Positions 16,184-25,196 of a DNA stretch of 64,000 bases are shown piece by piece. This DNA comes from Luteitalea sp. (GTDB lineage Bacteria > Acidobacteriota > Vicinamibacteria > Vicinamibacterales > Vicinamibacteraceae): contig WHTT01000014.1 in assembly GCA_009377605.1 (NCBI GenBank), forward strand, positions 28,859-92,858, written 5' to 3'. Positions within the stretch are counted from its first letter, which is position 1, and every line of letters begins with the position of its first letter. The notes below the pieces were generated by a model. That model saw nothing but the letters and a program-made list of their open reading frames with translations, did no database searches and was not told the DNA's origin. The position numbers and the translations under genes are program-made.

Positions 16184-18412
16184 ATGATTCGAGGCGTCAC
16201 CGCCACTGTTTGTCTATTCGTCATTCTTGTCGCAACACCTCGTGGGACGGCGCGTCAGCAAGAACAGCCCGCTCCACCAACCTTCACCCTCGACGCGATT
16301 TTCGACGGTGCAGCAGCAGCCACGAGCGCGTCACGGCCGGTCTGGTCTCCAGACGGAACGCAGTTGGCGTACGTCTGGGAGGAGGGGGACAGCTCGGCCA
16401 TCTGGGTGCTGGACGTCGAGTCCGGCAAAGCCCGCTCGGTCTTTGGCCTCGGTGATTTCTCCTGGGCCGAGCGTGATGCGGATCCTACCCAGATCAGCGA
16501 GGCCGGTTACCAGTGGGCACCGGACGGGCAGGCGCTCCTGGCGCAGCTCGAGACCGACCTCTACCTGATCGACGTGGCAGCCGGCACGGCACGGCGTCTC
16601 ACCGAGACGGCCGAGCGCGAGAGCGACCCCCGCTTCTCGCCGGATGGCACGCAAGTCGCCGTCGTACGCGACTTCGATCTCGTCTTGCTCGATCTCGAGA
16701 GCGGCACGGAGCGTGTGCTGACCGATGACGGCGACGGTGATCGTATTCGGAACGGCATACCCGACTGGGTCTACTGGGAAGAGCTCTGGGGGCGTGAGGG
16801 TCGGGGCTACTGGTGGAGCCCGGAAGGCGGCAGTATTGCCTACTACCGATTCGACGACTCCGACGTGGGGCGTTATCCGCTGGCCAACCAGGTAGCCCCA
16901 TACCCAGACGTGACCTGGCAGCGCTATCCCACTGCCGGCACCAAGAATCCAACTGTGCAGGTCGGCGTGCTGCGCCTGGCGGGCGGTGCCACCACCTGGC
17001 TCCAGACGGGATCCCGCTCCGACATCTACCTCGCCCGGGTCGACTGGGCGGAGGACGGATCGGCTGTCTACGTCCAGCGTCTGAACCGCGACCAGACACG
17101 ACTCGAGCTGCTGCAATGCGACCCTGAGGATGGGCGTTGCAAGACGCTAATCACCGAGGAGCAGCGGACTTGGGTGAACCTGTCGGATGACTACGAGATC
17201 CTTGACGACGGCCGCATCGTCTGGCCGTCAGAGCGGAGCGGCTGGAAGCAGCTCTACCTCTATTCGCCGGATGGCGCGCTCATCCGCCAGCTCACTCGGG
17301 TCCCGGGAGCGGTTGCTTCCCTCGAAAGCGCTGACGAAAAGAGCGGTGACATCATCTTCACCGCCTTCGGCGCTCCTCCCCTGGGCGCGGCACGGCGAGA
17401 GGTCTACCGCACTTCACTCGAGGGCGGCGAGGCTGAATCCCTGACCACGGCGGATGGTTGGAACGTCGCCGACGTGGCGCCCGGCGGCAGCGGCTACTGG
17501 ATCCACGGCTGGAGCGATGCGAATCGCCCGGGCGAGAGTGTCGTCCGCAACGCTGATGGCAAGGTGGTGGTGGAGCTTCCGTCAAAGGCCGCGACCATTG
17601 CTCCGGAGGATCTGCCGGCGTGGGAGCTGCTCACCATCCCAGGGCCGAATGGCAGCAAGCTGCCAGCACGGATGATCCGACCTCCAGACCAGAAGGCAAA
17701 CGAGCGATACCCGGTGATCATGTACCACTACGGCGGTCCGGGATCGCAGGTCGTCGTGGATCGTTGGGAGGACTCGCCGCGCAGCCTGTGGCTGAAGCTC
17801 ATGGCTCAGCGCGGCTACGTCGTCTTCAGCGTCGACAACCTCGGCTCGACCTTCTTCGGCAAACGAGGCGAAGACCGCTTGCATCGTCGCTTCGGGGAAG
17901 TGGAGCTGGCAGCCCAGCGCGCAGGCGTGGACTATCTCTCGTCGCTGCCGTTTGTCGATGCCAAGCGGATTGGCATCTGGGGCTGGTCGGGGGGCGGCTT
18001 CAACACGTTGTACTCACTCACCCATGCCCCCGGTGTCTGGCGTGCCGCAGTCGCGGGCGCGCCGGTGGCGGACCTCACGTTCTACGACACGATCTGGATG
18101 GAGCGCTACATGGATCACCCGGCAGACAATGCGGAGGGCTATCGGGATTCCTCACCACTGACTGCGGCGGACAAGCTCCGTGATCGGCTGCTGATTGTGC
18201 ACGGCCTGGCGGACGACAACGTCCATCCAAACAACAGCGTGGCGTTCGTCGCGAAGCTGACCGACGCGGGCATCCCGTTCGAATCGGCGTTCTACCCGAA
18301 GCAGAAGCACGGTTTCCGCGGACCCGCAGAGCGCCACCTCTACGAGCGCATGACGGATTTCTTCGAAAGGGCGCTCTCGCCGGAGCAGCGCGTCAAAAGT
18401 TCCCATCCTTGA
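16184..18412 (+). CDS. Dipeptidyl-peptidase IV-like serine peptidase (family S9)
   Basis: This 742-residue secreted peptidase has a signal peptide ending near residue 24 ('PRGTARQQ'). An eight-bladed propeller (DPPIV_N, about 50-480) includes 'WVYWEELWG', where the two Glu residues correspond to the pair that grips the substrate N-terminus. The alpha/beta-hydrolase domain holds Ser602 in 'GWSGGGF', the Asp in 'LADDNVHPNNS' and the His in 'KQKHGF'. DPP-IV removes X-Pro or X-Ala dipeptides from peptide N-termini. The nucleophile motif is GWSGGG rather than the usual GWSYGG, so the oxyanion environment may differ. GTAGGAGG precedes the ATG. The gene converges with the serine hydrolase gene. Confidence 0.9.
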   Translation: MIRGVTATVCLFVILVATPRGTARQQEQPAPPTFTLDAIFDGAAAATSASRPVWSPDGTQLAYVWEEGDSSAIWVLDVESGKARSVFGLGDFSWAERDADPTQISEAGYQWAPDGQALLAQLETDLYLIDVAAGTARRLTETAERESDPRFSPDGTQVAVVRDFDLVLLDLESGTERVLTDDGDGDRIRNGIPDWVYWEELWGREGRGYWWSPEGGSIAYYRFDDSDVGRYPLANQVAPYPDVTWQRYPTAGTKNPTVQVGVLRLAGGATTWLQTGSRSDIYLARVDWAEDGSAVYVQRLNRDQTRLELLQCDPEDGRCKTLITEEQRTWVNLSDDYEILDDGRIVWPSERSGWKQLYLYSPDGALIRQLTRVPGAVASLESADEKSGDIIFTAFGAPPLGAARREVYRTSLEGGEAESLTTADGWNVADVAPGGSGYWIHGWSDANRPGESVVRNADGKVVVELPSKAATIAPEDLPAWELLTIPGPNGSKLPARMIRPPDQKANERYPVIMYHYGGPGSQVVVDRWEDSPRSLWLKLMAQRGYVVFSVDNLGSTFFGKRGEDRLHRRFGEVELAAQRAGVDYLSSLPFVDAKRIGIWGWSGGGFNTLYSLTHAPGVWRAAVAGAPVADLTFYDTIWMERYMDHPADNAEGYRDSSPLTAADKLRDRLLIVHGLADDNVHPNNSVAFVAKLTDAGIPFESAFYPKQKHGFRGPAERHLYERMTDFFERALSPEQRVKSSHP

Positions 18413-18448
18413 CGTACGGATAGCTCCACAACGTGACCTGAAACCGCG

Positions 18449-19654
18449 TTAGCGCGGCACCGGCTTGTCGAGCGAATCCCAATTGTATGCGGCGGCGACG
18501 CGCGCTTCGAGCTCGCCAAGGAGCGCGCCGCCGCTGTCACTGTTGGTCATGATGGCGACGCCGTAGCCCTTGACCGCATGGGCAATCAGTTGGCACCTGA
18601 AGCCCCAGTTGCCGCCGCCGTGCGAGAAGTACCAGCCTTCGCCGCGCTTCTCGATATTGAAGCCGACAGCGAACGGGCCGACGCCCACCGGGGTGACCAT
18701 CTGGCGCGCGACCGCTCGCGATAGCACGCGGTTCTCGTCGCCCTGCAGCGCGCGCTGCAGCTCGATCGCGAATTGCGCGAGGTCCGTTGCCGTCGTCCAG
18801 AGCCCGGCCGCGGCTAGCTCCGGGTAGACGTGCCACTTGGCGTCCATGGCACGCCCCTCGCCATCGTGCGCCCGCGTGGCGTTGCGATCCCGCTCCGGCG
18901 AGAGCGGCTGCTCGAACGTGGAGTCGCGCATGCCGACCGGGCCGAGCACGCTTGCCTGCATGATCTCGGGGTACGGCTTGCCCAGCAGCTCCGTGAGAGC
19001 CAACTGCACGATCGTGATGCCGCCGCCGGAGTACTTGAAGTACGTGAACGGCGGTCGTTCGAACAACACCGGACCGACGTTCGATGGTGGGTCGCCGTTC
19101 AGGATCTCAGCCACGCTCGGCCGCCGCGCCGACGGATGGTAGCCCGGGAAGCCGAAGCCATCGCCCGAGCCGGACGTGTGGCTGAGCAGCGCACGCAGCG
19201 TGACCGGCTGTTTCCGTGTGTGCTCGCTCGACGGCACTTTCCAGGATTTCAGGATCGTGTTGATATCGACGTCGAGCGACACCTTGCCATCTTGCACGGC
19301 CTTGAGCACCGCCATGGCATTGACCGGCTTGCTGATGGACGCGGCCTGGAACAAGGTGTGCGCGTCGACAGGTGCCTTGGTCTTCACGTCTGCGACGCCG
19401 TAGGCCTTGGCCCAGTGAATCTCGAAGTCCTTGATGACAGCGATGCTCACGCCAGGCACGTTGAAGCGGGTCATCAACTCGGTGAGCGTCAGCGGATCGA
19501 AGCCCTGCCGGTTGGGGGACTGTGGCGCCTCGATACGCGCGACTAACGCCTCGGCAGATTCCTGTGCGCCGGCGCGTTGCGGGCCGAATGAACCGAGCAG
19601 GATGAGCGCGGTCAGTGCAAGGAGCAGATGGAGCGTACGGAATCGTCGGGGCAT
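18449..19654 (-). CDS. Secreted serine hydrolase, class C beta-lactamase fold
   Basis: The product has 401 residues, with a signal peptide ('LHLLLALTALILLGSFGPQ', cleaved near 'AGAQES'). The penicillin-binding fold shows the nucleophile motif SxxK as 'SISK' ('LFQAASISKPVNAM', about residue 112), the second motif Tyr-x-Asn/Ser as 'YSGGG', and the third as 'HGGG' ('YFSHGGGNWGF'). Such proteins include esterases, D-aminopeptidases and EstB-like enzymes; true beta-lactamase activity is uncommon in this branch. GGGAGG precedes the ATG. A twin-hairpin repeat lies 13 bp upstream of the start, inside the likely leader. It converges with the peptidase gene. Confidence 0.88.
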   Translation of the reverse strand: MPRRFRTLHLLLALTALILLGSFGPQRAGAQESAEALVARIEAPQSPNRQGFDPLTLTELMTRFNVPGVSIAVIKDFEIHWAKAYGVADVKTKAPVDAHTLFQAASISKPVNAMAVLKAVQDGKVSLDVDINTILKSWKVPSSEHTRKQPVTLRALLSHTSGSGDGFGFPGYHPSARRPSVAEILNGDPPSNVGPVLFERPPFTYFKYSGGGITIVQLALTELLGKPYPEIMQASVLGPVGMRDSTFEQPLSPERDRNATRAHDGEGRAMDAKWHVYPELAAAGLWTTATDLAQFAIELQRALQGDENRVLSRAVARQMVTPVGVGPFAVGFNIEKRGEGWYFSHGGGNWGFRCQLIAHAVKGYGVAIMTNSDSGGALLGELEARVAAAYNWDSLDKPVPR

Positions 19655-19667
19655 CGATCCTCCCGAT

Positions 19668-19750
19668 GGTAGGGCGCGCTCGCAGAGCGCGCCGTCATGA
19701 CCGCCTCGCCGAGCGCGCTATCACGGCCGCCTCGGCGAGGCGGCCCTACC
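19668..19750. repeat. Twin-hairpin intergenic repeat, copy 3 (extended)
   Basis: The element starts GGTAGGG, contains CGCGCTCGCAGAGCGCG, an inserted extra unit (GACCGCCTCGCCGAGCGCGC) and CCGCCTCGGCGAGGCGG, and ends CCCTACC. At 83 bp it is one hairpin unit longer than the other copies, which suggests slippage or unequal recombination between units. Confidence 0.8.
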
Positions 19751-19776
19751 TTGGACGGGACGCTCCGCGCGATGGT

Positions 19777-20073
19777 TTACCTGCTTCCGACGTCGTCGGG
19801 ATCTCTGAAGCGCACGATGGTCGCGCCCAGGTGCGATTCCGGCGCATCCCAGAACTCGATCGCCGGCAGCGACCGCAGCAGCCGATGAACCGCTGCTCGC
19901 TGCGCGCCGATGCCACGACCGTGGATGAGGCGTACCTCGCGCAACCCCTTCTCCCGCGCGGCTGCGAGATAGTCGTCGACGACGGCGACCACGTCCCTTG
20001 GCGCAAACGCGTGCAGATCGAGAACGCCCTCGATTGGAACCTCGACGATCTCATCAGGCCTGTCGTCGCCCAT
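19777..20073 (-). CDS. Smr-domain protein
   Basis: This 98-residue protein consists almost entirely of one Smr (small MutS-related) domain. It shows the conserved 'VLDLHAFAPRDVVAVVDDYL' (the LDLHG-type motif) and 'VRLIHGRGIGAQRAAVHRLL' (the HGxG motif), ending 'GATIVRFRDP'. Smr domains have DNA- or RNA-nicking endonuclease activity, and stand-alone versions are linked to recombination control and to ribosome rescue. The His residues of both motifs are kept, although the first motif has Ala in place of the usual Gly after LDLH. GAGGAG lies upstream with a rather long spacing. Nothing in the neighbourhood narrows the role. Confidence 0.85.
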   Translation of the reverse strand: MGDDRPDEIVEVPIEGVLDLHAFAPRDVVAVVDDYLAAAREKGLREVRLIHGRGIGAQRAAVHRLLRSLPAIEFWDAPESHLGATIVRFRDPDDVGSR

Positions 20074-20224
20074 GTGACGTCGTCTTTCTCCTCGATAGAA
20101 AGAAGCTGGACGGATCGTAGCAGGTACCTCCCCAGCGTGGAAGGCGCTGACTTCCCACTACGTCCTGTCTTGGCTTGCGGCATCTGGCCACATGTGGCTA
20201 TATTCGAGCGTAACGTTCCGCATG

Positions 20225-20307
20225 AGTGAAGCGTAACTGAGAAAAAGGAACCGGGTATCTTTTCGGCGTCGAAAAGGTACCCGGTTCCTTTTCCGCATCG
20301 CTTCACT
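20225..20307. terminator. 83-bp nested inverted repeat, bidirectional terminator-like
   Basis: The inner arms are 22 bp (AAAAGGAACCGGGTATCTTTTC at 20243-20264 against 20271-20292, one T-C mismatch that still pairs as G-U in RNA) around a 6-bp loop. A second pair of arms, AGTGAAGCG (20225-20233) and CGCTTCACT (20299-20307), encloses them, with short internal loops. A-rich and T-rich tails on both sides suit termination in both directions. The whole structure ends 20 bp before the next gene's start, which makes it more than an ordinary terminator. Confidence 0.7.
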
Positions 20308-20327
20308 TGACGAAGGAGGCTTCGCCC

Positions 20328-21662
20328 ATGCGAGTGCTCATGCTCTGCTTGCTGGTGATCGCGGCAACCGCGCAGACTCATGCCGAGAATTGGCCACAGT
20401 GGCGAGGGCCATCGGGCAGCGCCGTATCGACGGAGCGCAACCTCCCGGAGCGCTGGGACGGGACCAGCGGCATCGCATGGACGGCGCCGCTTCGCGTCCG
20501 AGGCATCTCGACGCCGGTCGTGTGGGGCGACAGGGTGTTCATCACATCGCAGGTTGGCGCTGGCGCGCTTCGTGAGGGGAATCACCCAACGCTCGTCCAA
20601 GGCGGCACGGCGCAGGATGCGGGCGAGCGCGCGCTCGGCCTCGACGAGGAGACCCGAGACGCGAAGGTGCTATTTCTCGTCGAGGCTTTCAGACGCGGCG
20701 ACGGAGGGCTGCTGTGGACCTTCGAGCTGCCGGCCGAGGGCGAGCTGCCGGGTGTTCACGAAAAGCACAACCTCGCGAGCGCGAGCCCCGTGACCGACGG
20801 CGAGCGAGTGTATGCCATCTTCGGCACGGGCCAGATGGTCGCCGTCGACATGTCGGGCAAGAGGGCGTGGCAGCGCAATCTTGCCGAGGAGTACGGCGCG
20901 TTTCAGATCTCCTGGGGGCATGGAAGCTCGCCCATCGTATACAAGGATCTGGTGATCCTGCCGTGTTACCACGAGCCTGCCTCGTACCTCCTGGCGCTCG
21001 ACCGCCGGACCGGCGAGACGCGCTGGCGCGTCGAGCGGGAGAGCGAAGTGCTCTCGTACAGCACGCCGCTTTTGGTTGAGAGCGCCAGCGGAGACGAGCT
21101 GGTGTTGAACAGCAGCCAGGGCATCGAGGCGTACGATCCATCCACGGGGAAGGCGTTGTGGCACATGGATGAGCCCAACCGCTTTCCCATCCCCACGCCA
21201 GTCCATCACGACGATGTCATCTACGCGAGTCGTGGATACCGGAGCGGGCCATACGCGGCGATACGAACGGGTGGGCGCGGCGACATCGCGGCGTCGCACG
21301 TCTTGTGGAACGTCCCAACGGGTGCGCCGTACATCGCGTCGCTGGTCTACTACGATGGGCTCCTCTACATGGCCGGTGACGTCGGTGTCGTCACCTGCAT
21401 CGACGCGAAGACTGGCGAGAGGGTTTGGCAGGAGCGCATCGATGGGATCTTCACGGCGTCGCCCGTGGCCGGCGACGGCAAGATCTACCTGGTGAGCGAG
21501 ACGGGAGAAACGATCGTCATGCGTGCCGGACGCACTCCCGACCTGCTCGCGCGCAACCCCATCGACGGCCGGCTCCTCGCCTCTCCCGCAATCTCCGGCG
21601 GCTGGCTCTTCCTTCGAACCGATGACAGCCTGGTGGCGGTGAGCGGCCAGGCGATGGGTTGA
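20328..21662 (+). CDS. Secreted PQQ-like beta-propeller protein
   Basis: The product has 444 residues. ATG at 20328 follows GAAGGAGG and starts a signal peptide ending 'TAQTHAEN'. The mature protein is a propeller of PQQ-type WD repeats: 'ENWPQWRGPSGSAVSTERNL' at the N-terminus, then 'YLLALDRRTGETRWRVER', 'AYDPSTGKALWHMDEP', 'CIDAKTGERVWQERI' and 'GWLFLRTDDSLVAV'. The 'NWPQWRGP' opening is shared by many planctomycete and acidobacterial secreted propellers of unknown function. No dehydrogenase Asp/Glu-Ca site or heme motif is present, so it is probably a binding or assembly module rather than a quinoprotein enzyme. Confidence 0.85.
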   Translation: MRVLMLCLLVIAATAQTHAENWPQWRGPSGSAVSTERNLPERWDGTSGIAWTAPLRVRGISTPVVWGDRVFITSQVGAGALREGNHPTLVQGGTAQDAGERALGLDEETRDAKVLFLVEAFRRGDGGLLWTFELPAEGELPGVHEKHNLASASPVTDGERVYAIFGTGQMVAVDMSGKRAWQRNLAEEYGAFQISWGHGSSPIVYKDLVILPCYHEPASYLLALDRRTGETRWRVERESEVLSYSTPLLVESASGDELVLNSSQGIEAYDPSTGKALWHMDEPNRFPIPTPVHHDDVIYASRGYRSGPYAAIRTGGRGDIAASHVLWNVPTGAPYIASLVYYDGLLYMAGDVGVVTCIDAKTGERVWQERIDGIFTASPVAGDGKIYLVSETGETIVMRAGRTPDLLARNPIDGRLLASPAISGGWLFLRTDDSLVAVSGQAMG

Positions 21663-21781
21663 CACGGGTCAGGTGACGTTAGTCCCGCGATCTCGCCGAT
21701 TCATCCCAAACTATATGGGGACCCAGAAGACAAGCATGATCGTGTGGGGCACCGCGCGGTACGCGCGAAGGAGGCTGCCCC

Positions 21782-22669
21782 GTGACACACAAAGGTCTCA
21801 TGCTCGTCGTCCTGGTTGTAGCGCTGGCGAGTACCTCCGGCCCTCTTCCGGAGGCCGTGGCAAACGAATGCCCCCCAGTACGCAAGTTTGGTCCAGGACA
21901 CTTCTCGACCGATCACCAATGGGAGTGGAGGCTGACGTTTTCACCCTCTCGCCTGACCGCTTATTGGTCGGTGAGTGATGAATCCTATCCCCCAGGCTCG
22001 AACGTCAAGGTCACCATTGTGACCTCGCACTGGCGCCCGTCTGGATGGACGCCACCCACGGTGGCACCGTTCTCGGGCGCGCATACCGACATCGATCCCT
22101 TCATTACCCTCGACGGGCGGCGGCTGTACTTCTCATCCAATCGTCCAGTGGAGGGCGAACAGCGCACCGAGACGGACCTGTGGGTCGTGCATCGGACCAA
22201 TCGCGGTTGGAGCCCGCCAGTGAACCTGGGCCCCGCGGTCAATAGCCCGGGCAACGAGCTCTATCCCAGCGCGGATCTCTGGGGCAATCTATACTTCGGG
22301 AGCGACCGCGAGGGGCAATGGGATATCTGGCGCAGCTCGGTCCGCTTCGACGGCAGCTACCGGCCCGCCGAGAAGATTGGACCAGGGGTGAACACGGACT
22401 TCTGGGAGTTCAACCCGGAGATCTCGCCAGACGGCCGGATGCTCTTGTTCGCGAGCGCTGGTCGCGCTGATAGCTTCGGCGACGTCGATCTCTACGTCAG
22501 TCGGCTGGCCCACGGCCGATTCGGCCGAGCCGAGAATCTGGGGGCGTGCGTCAATACCGCCGCGAGCGAGTTCCACCCGACGGTCTTGTGGGAGCGACGC
22601 CAACTGGTCTTCGTGCGAGTCGGTGCTACTGGCGACTTCTATGTGACGCCGCTGCGCGTGCCGCGTTGA
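21782..22669 (+). CDS. Secreted PD40/TolB-like propeller protein
   Basis: The product has 295 residues. The GTG at 21782 follows GAAGGAGG; an in-frame ATG lies 15 bp later. A signal peptide ends near 'EAVANE'. Five PD40 repeats can be read, each built on 'xDxxPxxSPDGxxLxFxS': 'HTDIDPFITLDGRRLYFSSN', 'GNELYPSADLWGNLYFGSD', 'FWEFNPEISPDGRMLLFASA' and 'ASEFHPTVLWERRQLVFVR'. Between them 'NLGPAVNS' and 'KIGPGVNT' recur. Such proteins resemble the OmpA-associated WD40/PD40 family. No membrane anchor is visible. The function is unknown; substrate binding or periplasmic scaffolding is likely. Confidence 0.82.
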   Translation: MTHKGLMLVVLVVALASTSGPLPEAVANECPPVRKFGPGHFSTDHQWEWRLTFSPSRLTAYWSVSDESYPPGSNVKVTIVTSHWRPSGWTPPTVAPFSGAHTDIDPFITLDGRRLYFSSNRPVEGEQRTETDLWVVHRTNRGWSPPVNLGPAVNSPGNELYPSADLWGNLYFGSDREGQWDIWRSSVRFDGSYRPAEKIGPGVNTDFWEFNPEISPDGRMLLFASAGRADSFGDVDLYVSRLAHGRFGRAENLGACVNTAASEFHPTVLWERRQLVFVRVGATGDFYVTPLRVPR

Positions 22670-22741
22670 TCGGTCCGATGCGCCGGTGGGACGAACGAAG
22701 GAAACACAGGGACCAACGCCGCGGCGGCAATTGCGCGCGCC

Positions 22742-23821
22742 GTGGCCCCGCGCTATCGTGGGCGCGTGAAGCGCTCCTCCCAGCTGTGGCTCGCGGTAAC
22801 GGTCTGGTGGACGCTCAGCGGTTTCGCCACGGCGGCCGAGATCCGCACGATGCGTTATCACGCGGGCGCCGTGCTGCCTTGGGACGATGCGTTGACGATG
22901 GGCCTGGCCAGCGCGTGGCTGTGGATTCCCATCACGCTGGGCATCCTCTGGCTGGTCTATCGCTACCCGTTCGAGCGTGGCCGGTGCGGGTCGTCATTGA
23001 CGGTGCTCGGCCTTGGCGTGGTGGTTGTGGTCGTCGTGCGCGCGCTGGCTGTCCTCCTGCTGAACGATTGGGTGCGCTGGTATCCGGACGGCACGCCGCC
23101 GTTCGGCGAGCTACTGACCACCAGCGTCACGAACAACGTGCTCTTCACCTGGATGATCGTTGGTGTCGCGCACGCGCTCCTCTTTGCCGACCGCGCACAG
23201 CAGCGCGAGCGCCAAGCGAAGGAGCTGGCCGGACATCTCGCGCAGGCGCGCTTGGCCGCGCTCGCCGCGCAGCTCAATCCGCACTTCCTCTTCAACTCCC
23301 TCAATTCGATTGCGGAGCTGGTGCACCAGGACCCGCAGGCGGCCGATCGACTGCTGATGCGCCTGAGCGACGTGCTTCGGCACAGCCTCGACACGACGCA
23401 CAGCACCGATGTCAGCTTGCGCGAGGAGCTCGACGTGCTGCGCCACTATCTGGAGATCGAGCAGGCGCGGCTCGGCGAGCGCCTGCGCCTGCGCTGGGAC
23501 ATCGACGAAACCACGCTCGATGCCCGTGTGCCGCATCTGATCCTGCAGCCCATCGTCGAGAACGCAATCAAGCATGCCGTGGCGCCGAGCGCCGGGCGGA
23601 GCTCGGTCCGTATCTCGGCGACTTCGGCGGATGGGCACCTCATCCTGGAAGTGCGGGATGCCGGACGCGCCTCTGGCCTGGTGGCGGTCCCTCCCGGCAT
23701 CGGACTGACGAACACGCGGGCGCGGCTGGAGTGCCTCTACGGGCCCGGCGACCGTCTGACGCTCACGACGGCGCCGGACGGCGGCACCGTCGCGCGCGTG
23801 ACGCTGCCGCTATCTGGATGA
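22742..23821 (+). CDS. LytS-type sensor histidine kinase
   Basis: The product has 359 residues. GTG at 22742 is used; GTG at 22766 is nearly as good. Three or four hydrophobic segments in the first 145 residues ('LWLAVTVWWTLSGFATA', 'ASAWLWIPITLGILWLVY', 'SSLTVLGLGVVVVVVVR', 'WMIVGVAHALLFA') form a membrane sensor. A short coiled coil leads into the His_kinase domain with phospho-acceptor 'AQLNPHFLFNSLNSIAELV' (about 180). The ATPase part shows 'LILQPIVENAIKHAV' (N box) and 'GIGLTNTRARLECLYG' (G box). It overlaps the response regulator by 4 bp (ATGA), so the pair forms a two-component system. The signal is unknown; related kinases sense envelope stress or peptides. Confidence 0.9.
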   Translation: MAPRYRGRVKRSSQLWLAVTVWWTLSGFATAAEIRTMRYHAGAVLPWDDALTMGLASAWLWIPITLGILWLVYRYPFERGRCGSSLTVLGLGVVVVVVVRALAVLLLNDWVRWYPDGTPPFGELLTTSVTNNVLFTWMIVGVAHALLFADRAQQRERQAKELAGHLAQARLAALAAQLNPHFLFNSLNSIAELVHQDPQAADRLLMRLSDVLRHSLDTTHSTDVSLREELDVLRHYLEIEQARLGERLRLRWDIDETTLDARVPHLILQPIVENAIKHAVAPSAGRSSVRISATSADGHLILEVRDAGRASGLVAVPPGIGLTNTRARLECLYGPGDRLTLTTAPDGGTVARVTLPLSG

Positions 23822-24624
23822 TTGTCATGTCCCCATCATCGGCCCTGCATTCCGTCCTTCGGACGCTGATCGTGGACGATGAGCCGCTCGCGCGTGCGCG
23901 GCTCAAGCGGCTCCTCGAAGCGGAGCCAGACGTGACGATTGTTGGCGAGTGCCGCACGAGCGCGGAGGCGGTACAAGCCATCTGCCGGGAAGCGCCGCAT
24001 ATCTTGTTGCTCGACATCCAGATGCCGGAGGGCGACGGCTTCTCGGTTCTGCAGCGGATGCCGTCCGATCTGCGTCCCCTCCCGATCCTCGTCACGGCGT
24101 ATTCGGAGCACGCCGTGCGTGCGTTCGACGCACAGGCATTCGACTACCTGCTCAAGCCCATCAGCGCGGAGCGCCTCCGTGCCTCCCTCGATCGTGCACG
24201 CGCGCAGCTCGCCGAGCGGCGCCGGCTGGAGCTGTCCGGCGCGCTGGCACACCCGCATCAGGAAGCCTTGCCCGGACCGTACGCCGACCGCCTGGCGGTG
24301 CCCGCCGGACCGCGCATCCGCTTCGTGCCGGTAAACGAGGTGGACTTCATCACGGCGCAGGCGAACTACGCGGAGCTGCATGTCGGCGGTACGACATACC
24401 TGGTGCGCGAGACGATGAGCGCCCTCGAAGGCCGACTGGATCCGCGTGTCTTCGTGCGCATCCATCGATCACGGATGGTGCGGCTGAACTTGATTGCGGA
24501 CATCGAGCCGCTGGCGTCGGGACAGTACGTCTTGCGGCTCAAGACCGGCGTCCGGCTGACGTCTGGGCGAAGCTATCGTGTCCGGCTTCGTCGAGCGTTG
24601 GGGCTGGACGATGGGCGGGACTGA
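23818..24624 (+). CDS. LytTR-family response regulator
   Basis: The product has 268 residues. ATG at 23818 overlaps the kinase stop. The receiver domain (about 15-130) has the acidic pocket 'IVDDEP', the phospho-acceptor Asp in 'LLLDIQMPEGDG', the Thr/Ser 'VTAYSEHAV' and the Lys of 'YLLKPI'. A linker of about 40 residues leads to the LytTR DNA-binding domain (about 165-265): 'IRFVPVNEVDFITAQANYAE', 'VRIHRSRMVRLNLI', 'YVLRLKTGVRLTSGRSYR'. LytTR regulators bind paired direct repeats upstream of their targets. No target gene can be named from this window. Confidence 0.92.
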   Translation: MIVMSPSSALHSVLRTLIVDDEPLARARLKRLLEAEPDVTIVGECRTSAEAVQAICREAPHILLLDIQMPEGDGFSVLQRMPSDLRPLPILVTAYSEHAVRAFDAQAFDYLLKPISAERLRASLDRARAQLAERRRLELSGALAHPHQEALPGPYADRLAVPAGPRIRFVPVNEVDFITAQANYAELHVGGTTYLVRETMSALEGRLDPRVFVRIHRSRMVRLNLIADIEPLASGQYVLRLKTGVRLTSGRSYRVRLRRALGLDDGRD

Positions 24625-24712
24625 TCGGAGATGTCGAGAATCGGCGCTCGGCTCCGACTTACTCACGAAACGCGGGGAAACACCCCGCCACAACACATCG
24701 AAGGAGAGAATG

Positions 24713-25168
24713 ATGCCGACAATCACGCCATTTCTCTGGTTCGACACCAAGGCCGAAGAGGCCATGAGCTTCTACGCCTCGATTTTCGAGCGCTCGAAGG
24801 TCATCTCGGTCAATCGGGCGGACGGGAAGGTGATGTCCGTGCAGTTCGAGCTCGAGGGCCAGAAGTTCATGGCCCTCAACGCCGGTCCGCACTTCAAGTT
24901 CACCGAGGCGATCTCGTTCTTCGTGGGTTGCGAGACCCAGGAGGAAATAGACGAGCTCTGGACGAAGCTCACCGCCGATGGCGGCGCGCCCAGTCGATGC
25001 GGCTGGCTGAAGGACAAGTTCGGACTGTCGTGGCAGATCATTCCGAACGAGCTCGGCGTGATGCTGGGGGATCAGGATGCGGCGAAATCCCAGCGGGTCA
25101 TGAACGCCATGCTCCAGATGGACAAGCTCGATCTGAAGCGGTTGCAGCAGGCGTACCACGAGGCATAA
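24713..25168 (+). CDS. VOC-superfamily protein (PhnB / 3-demethylubiquinone-9 3-methyltransferase-like)
   Basis: The product has 151 residues. Two adjacent ATGs exist; the second (24713) has better spacing from AAGGAG. The sequence opens 'PTITPFLWFDTKAEEAMSFY', then 'ISFFVGCETQEEIDELWTKL', 'CGWLKDKFGLSWQIIPNEL' and 'NAMLQMDKLDLKRLQQAY', the standard pattern of Pfam 3-dmu-9_3-mt. Despite the old name these are VOC/glyoxalase-fold proteins without a methyltransferase fold, and most have no known activity. The gene is monocistronic, converging with the DUF5655 gene 28 bp away. Confidence 0.88.
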   Translation: MPTITPFLWFDTKAEEAMSFYASIFERSKVISVNRADGKVMSVQFELEGQKFMALNAGPHFKFTEAISFFVGCETQEEIDELWTKLTADGGAPSRCGWLKDKFGLSWQIIPNELGVMLGDQDAAKSQRVMNAMLQMDKLDLKRLQQAYHEA

Positions 25169-25196
25169 TCACTCGGGCGGCGGGCCGCCTCCGCGG

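Noticed and set aside
22546..23817. 424-codon upstream extension of the LytTR regulator frame
   Set aside because: It lies entirely over the kinase gene in another frame; the regulator starts at the ATG overlapping the kinase stop.
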